Shown: positions 6,807 to 9,145 of the stretch, one piece after another
How the letters are laid out: each line of letters opens with the position of its first letter
Numbering within the stretch: position 1 is the first letter of the stretch
NCBI GenBank assembly: GCA_937868145.1
Contig: CALMMH010000550.1
Coordinates: 1-9,145 of the forward strand
Reading direction: 5' to 3'
DNA: 9,145 bases
Source: an uncultured Phycisphaerales bacterium
GTDB taxonomy: Bacteria > Planctomycetota > Phycisphaerae > Sedimentisphaerales > Anaerobacaceae
Translations under genes and position numbers: made by a program
The notes under the pieces: generated by a model
Told to the model about the DNA's origin: nothing
Database searches by the model: none
The model's input: only the letters and a program-made list of their open reading frames with translations

Positions 6807-6828
6807 GGGCGGCGCCGTTTGAACGACG

Positions 6829-7572
6829 TCATCGTCCCGACACGATGCGGCCATGAAGCTTGATCACTTCCTTGAACGCCCTGAGAATAACTCGGGGATT
6901 GCCTCCCGTCTCCTGACCGGCCGTCCGAGGGTAATGGTGCACCCCTCGCTGTGTGATGGTGTAGCCTTTTCGCACGGCGCGGGCGAGGATCTCCGTGGCG
7001 ATCAGAGCCCCTTGGCTTTCCATCGTGATGTTGTCGAAAATCGCCCTCTTGTACAGCTTGAACGCGCAATCGATGTCGCGAACGTTGAGCGAGAAGAGCG
7101 CGCCGTTCATCTTCGTCCAGAGCCAGCCGTTGAGTCTGCGACGCGGCGTATCCTTGCGGTCCATCCGGTAGCAACTGACGATGTCGTACTCCTTCATCAA
7201 CGGCAGCAACGGCGGTAGCTCCTTCAGATCGAACTGCGCGTCGCCGTCGGTGTAGAACACCAGTTCCTTCGTGGCGGCGCGAAAGCCGGATTGCAGAGCG
7301 GCCCCGTAGCCGAGGTTGTGCGGATGGCGGATTACGCGCACCCGCTTGTTCGCGGCGGCGATCCGGTCCGCAACCGCGGCGGTGTTGTCCGAACTGCCGT
7401 CGTCGACGATGATCATCTCGTAGTCCGCGCGCAGGCCTTCGAGCACCTGGATCGCCTGCTCGGCCACCTTGGCCACGTTGTCCTGCTCGTTATAGCACGG
7501 AAAGAAAACCGAGATGGAAACAGGCGGCATGGAATCGCCCTGGGGATCGCGCCGCCCGCTTTGTTCAGCCAT
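6829..7572 (-). CDS. GT2 glycosyltransferase, polyprenyl-phosphate mannose synthase-like
   Basis: A 247-residue family 2 glycosyltransferase, GT-A fold, of the DPM1 (dolichyl/polyprenyl-phosphate sugar synthase) type. Such enzymes move a sugar from a nucleotide donor onto a lipid phosphate at the cytoplasmic side of the membrane. Visible motifs: SVFFPCYNEQDNV (21-33), the nucleotide-binding IIVDDGSSDNT (54-64), NLGYGAALQSGF (86-97), the metal-binding DxD as TDGDAQFD (108-115), and DIDCAFKLYKR (166-176) near the acceptor site. The C-terminal membrane helices found in many polyprenyl-phosphate glycosyltransferases (GtrB, ArnC) are absent, as in yeast-independent DPM1 and short bacterial homologues. 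The ATG at 7572 is preceded at six bases by AAGGTGG; an alternative ATG at 7530 (residue 15) sits right before the fold. The gene begins 3 bases after the stop of the upstream membrane protein gene and its stop overlaps an ATG of the next gene, so all three should form one transcript. The membrane protein would be a natural user of a lipid-linked sugar made here. Confidence 0.88.
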   Translation of the reverse strand: MAEQSGRRDPQGDSMPPVSISVFFPCYNEQDNVAKVAEQAIQVLEGLRADYEMIIVDDGSSDNTAAVADRIAAANKRVRVIRHPHNLGYGAALQSGFRAATKELVFYTDGDAQFDLKELPPLLPLMKEYDIVSCYRMDRKDTPRRRLNGWLWTKMNGALFSLNVRDIDCAFKLYKRAIFDNITMESQGALIATEILARAVRKGYTITQRGVHHYPRTAGQETGGNPRVILRAFKEVIKLHGRIVSGR

Positions 7573-7575
7573 CGC

Positions 7576-9145
7576 TCACCACCTTTTCGTCGCCAGAATG
7601 CTTTCCCGCTGGGCTTCAAACGTATCGATCAGCCGATCGAACGCCTGGGCCGTCTGCGTGTTCCCGTTCGCCTTGGCTGTCTCGTAGAGTCGGATGAAAG
7701 CCAGTCGAATCGCCTCAAGCCGTTGATTGTAGCCGTTTCGTCCGGCATAGGTTTTGGCATTCTGTTCGAAATCCTTCACGTACTGCTCGCAGATTTCTTG
7801 GATCCGCGGCCGAAGCTCCGCAAACTGCGATCCGACCAGAAGTATTTCGATCATCGGCGCCGGAGCGAACAGCTCGTTCATCGCATCGATCAGCAGTTCG
7901 AGGCCCTTCTTCCGCTGGTCCGGGTCCTGAAACAGCAGGAGATTGTGCCCGGCGGTCAGCTTGGCCGAATAGCCGTCGGGATAGACCGTCTTGCCCGTGA
8001 AGATGCCCTGGAACAGCGTCTGGCCCTGGGGCGACGTGGCGTCCACCAGCAGCCTCTGCTTGTCGTCCATGTACACCATGCGCCAGTCCTGGCTGTACTC
8101 GAGTCCGTCCATGAACGGCTTGTCGAACTGGTTGTTGGGCATCAGGACGACCCACACGTCTTGTTTCTTGAGCTGCTCGCTGACCCAGTCTCCGATCTGG
8201 ATGCGTTCGGCCTTGGTCGGGCGTCTCCCGGCCACCAGACCCGGAGTCGCTCCGGGCCCGCCGGACATGATGTCCGTCCAGAGGTCGAACGCGTGGACAT
8301 CGTAGGCGGCCTGGGCGCGTCCATCCATGAACAAGTGGAGGGGAATCTGGCCCGTCTCGGGATCGGGGTCCTGGCCCCAGGCGACGAAGCCGCCTTCGGT
8401 CCAGTAATTGAACATCTTGCCGCTGAGCTTGTTCTTGCGGATGAACTCGCAGGCTGCAAACGGCTTGGCGTCCGACGCCGTCATTCGCATGAAGACCGAA
8501 TTGTACTTGGTGTCGGCGGGCCAATAGGCCAGGTACACATGGTGGAACCGCAAACCCCAGGCAACGCCGAAGAGCAAAGTCGCCACTGTGCCGGCGGCCA
8601 GAAAGGCGGTGCGAAGGACCGAGGACATCGCGGGAACCTCTAACTTACCCCCCCGGCCGGACTGAGCGGCCGCAGCGATGACTCGCACGGTATGATCGAT
8701 CAAGAGAGCGAGGATCGGACACGCGACGAATCCGGCGATCGGAATGAATCGACGGGACCGGATCGCCATGTAGACGGTCATCGCCGCGATGATCACCAGC
8801 CCCAGATCCATCTTGGGCCAGTCGTAGCTCGGCGGCGTCTTGACCTTCTTGTTCACGACAGGGGCATTCACAACCCGCGAGGTGTACACGTAGAACACGA
8901 CCCATGCCACAAGGGCCAGCCAGGCGATGATGTACATGACCAGGAAGGGCTTGGCGGTGCCGACCGGGTTGCCCCAGTCGAAGGCTCGGTGCCATTCATG
9001 GACGTCACGCCAGCGTTCGGCGTGCTTGCTGACGGAGATGATGAACGTGTGCGTGAGGTTGGTCAGATGGAAAGGATTGAAGACCACCATCGCCACAAAC
9101 GCGACCGCACTGGCGGCCACCGTGTGGAGGATGCCTTTGACGTTC
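7576..9145 (-). CDS. Membrane protein with soluble tail, GT-C-like (N-terminus cut off)
   Basis: The frame is open to the right edge of the window, so the true start is outside; a GTG at 9120 is internal to a hydrophobic helix and is not a believable start. About 522 residues are visible. Counting from that GTG, hydrophobic segments lie at about 1-15, 59-80, 105-120 (followed by the loop SRRFIPIAG), 127-145 and 170-190, giving roughly five membrane helices. HAERWRDVHEW (33-43) resembles the conserved E-W loop of uncharacterised PMT-like (GT-C fold) membrane proteins, which take sugars from lipid carriers on the outer side of the membrane. The soluble part after 195 has the pattern of those proteins: AACEFIRKNKLSG, FNYWTEGGFVAWG (238-250) and LFMDGRAQ (263-270). 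The last 110 residues are helical, perhaps TPR-like. The catalytic first loops would be in the missing part, so enzyme activity cannot be judged. It is the first visible gene of the operon, 3 bases from the GT2 gene. Confidence 0.72.
   Translation of the reverse strand, partial: NVKGILHTVAASAVAFVAMVVFNPFHLTNLTHTFIISVSKHAERWRDVHEWHRAFDWGNPVGTAKPFLVMYIIAWLALVAWVVFYVYTSRVVNAPVVNKKVKTPPSYDWPKMDLGLVIIAAMTVYMAIRSRRFIPIAGFVACPILALLIDHTVRVIAAAAQSGRGGKLEVPAMSSVLRTAFLAAGTVATLLFGVAWGLRFHHVYLAYWPADTKYNSVFMRMTASDAKPFAACEFIRKNKLSGKMFNYWTEGGFVAWGQDPDPETGQIPLHLFMDGRAQAAYDVHAFDLWTDIMSGGPGATPGLVAGRRPTKAERIQIGDWVSEQLKKQDVWVVLMPNNQFDKPFMDGLEYSQDWRMVYMDDKQRLLVDATSPQGQTLFQGIFTGKTVYPDGYSAKLTAGHNLLLFQDPDQRKKGLELLIDAMNELFAPAPMIEILLVGSQFAELRPRIQEICEQYVKDFEQNAKTYAGRNGYNQRLEAIRLAFIRLYETAKANGNTQTAQAFDRLIDTFEAQRESILATKRW
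7579..7585 (-). promoter_or_regulatory. Ribosome binding site of the GT2 gene
   Basis: AAGGTGG on the minus strand lies six bases before the ATG at 7572, within the last codons of the upstream gene. It supports the longer start over the ATG at 7530. Confidence 0.4.

Noticed and set aside
6833..7174. Extension of the fusion protein by 114 residues upstream of 6832
   Set aside because: This part overlaps the well-supported GT2 gene in another frame, and its translation is low-complexity with no domain.
7291..8643. 450-codon plus-strand open frame opposite the GT2 and membrane protein genes
   Set aside because: It spans two genes well supported on the minus strand, and its composition is typical of an antisense shadow in GC-rich DNA.

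Overview
The window is GC-rich bacterial chromosomal DNA, densely coded, with five complete protein genes and one cut by the right edge. No RNA gene, CRISPR array, insertion sequence or phage gene is visible. A GT9 heptosyltransferase-type enzyme points to a Gram-negative cell envelope. Protein style, mixed use of Shine-Dalgarno sites and the envelope genes suggest a member of the Planctomycetota (perhaps Phycisphaerae-like) or a neighbouring PVC-type lineage. That placement is an impression, not something proved here.

Left part (1-3148): a short leader with a good sigma70-type promoter drives ileS, a full-length isoleucyl-tRNA synthetase (954 aa from the ATG at 192). It has HMGH and editing-domain motifs and a C-terminal four-cysteine zinc knuckle, but its KMSKS loop reads KQSKS. 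Between ileS and the convergent next gene lies a 70-base cluster of nested inverted repeats.

Middle part (3149-4853): a minus-strand GT9 glycosyltransferase and a plus-strand Nudix hydrolase of the ADP-ribose pyrophosphatase type diverge from a 187-base spacer. The spacer carries two different tracts of 7-base tandem repeats. The Nudix gene probably starts at a GTG (4380) behind a strong Shine-Dalgarno site. The GT9 gene may be leaderless.

Right part (4847-9145, minus strand): a tight three-gene operon is read right to left. It starts with a multi-spanning membrane protein (partial, C-terminal part), resembling uncharacterised GT-C/PMT-like membrane proteins with a soluble periplasmic tail. 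Three bases later comes a GT2 glycosyltransferase of the dolichyl/polyprenyl-phosphate mannose synthase type without membrane segments. A 647-aa protein follows, possibly translationally coupled. It fuses an N-terminal gamma-glutamylcyclotransferase (AIG2/GGCT) domain to a roughly 500-residue region with features of a glutamine-synthetase-fold amidoligase. Its 3' end overlaps the 3' end of the Nudix gene by 7 bases.

The most interesting item is this ligase-cyclotransferase fusion beside two envelope glycosylation-type genes. It suggests an unstudied pathway that makes and trims an amide-linked compound, perhaps attached to a lipid-linked sugar. This is inference from domain recognition by eye and from gene order.
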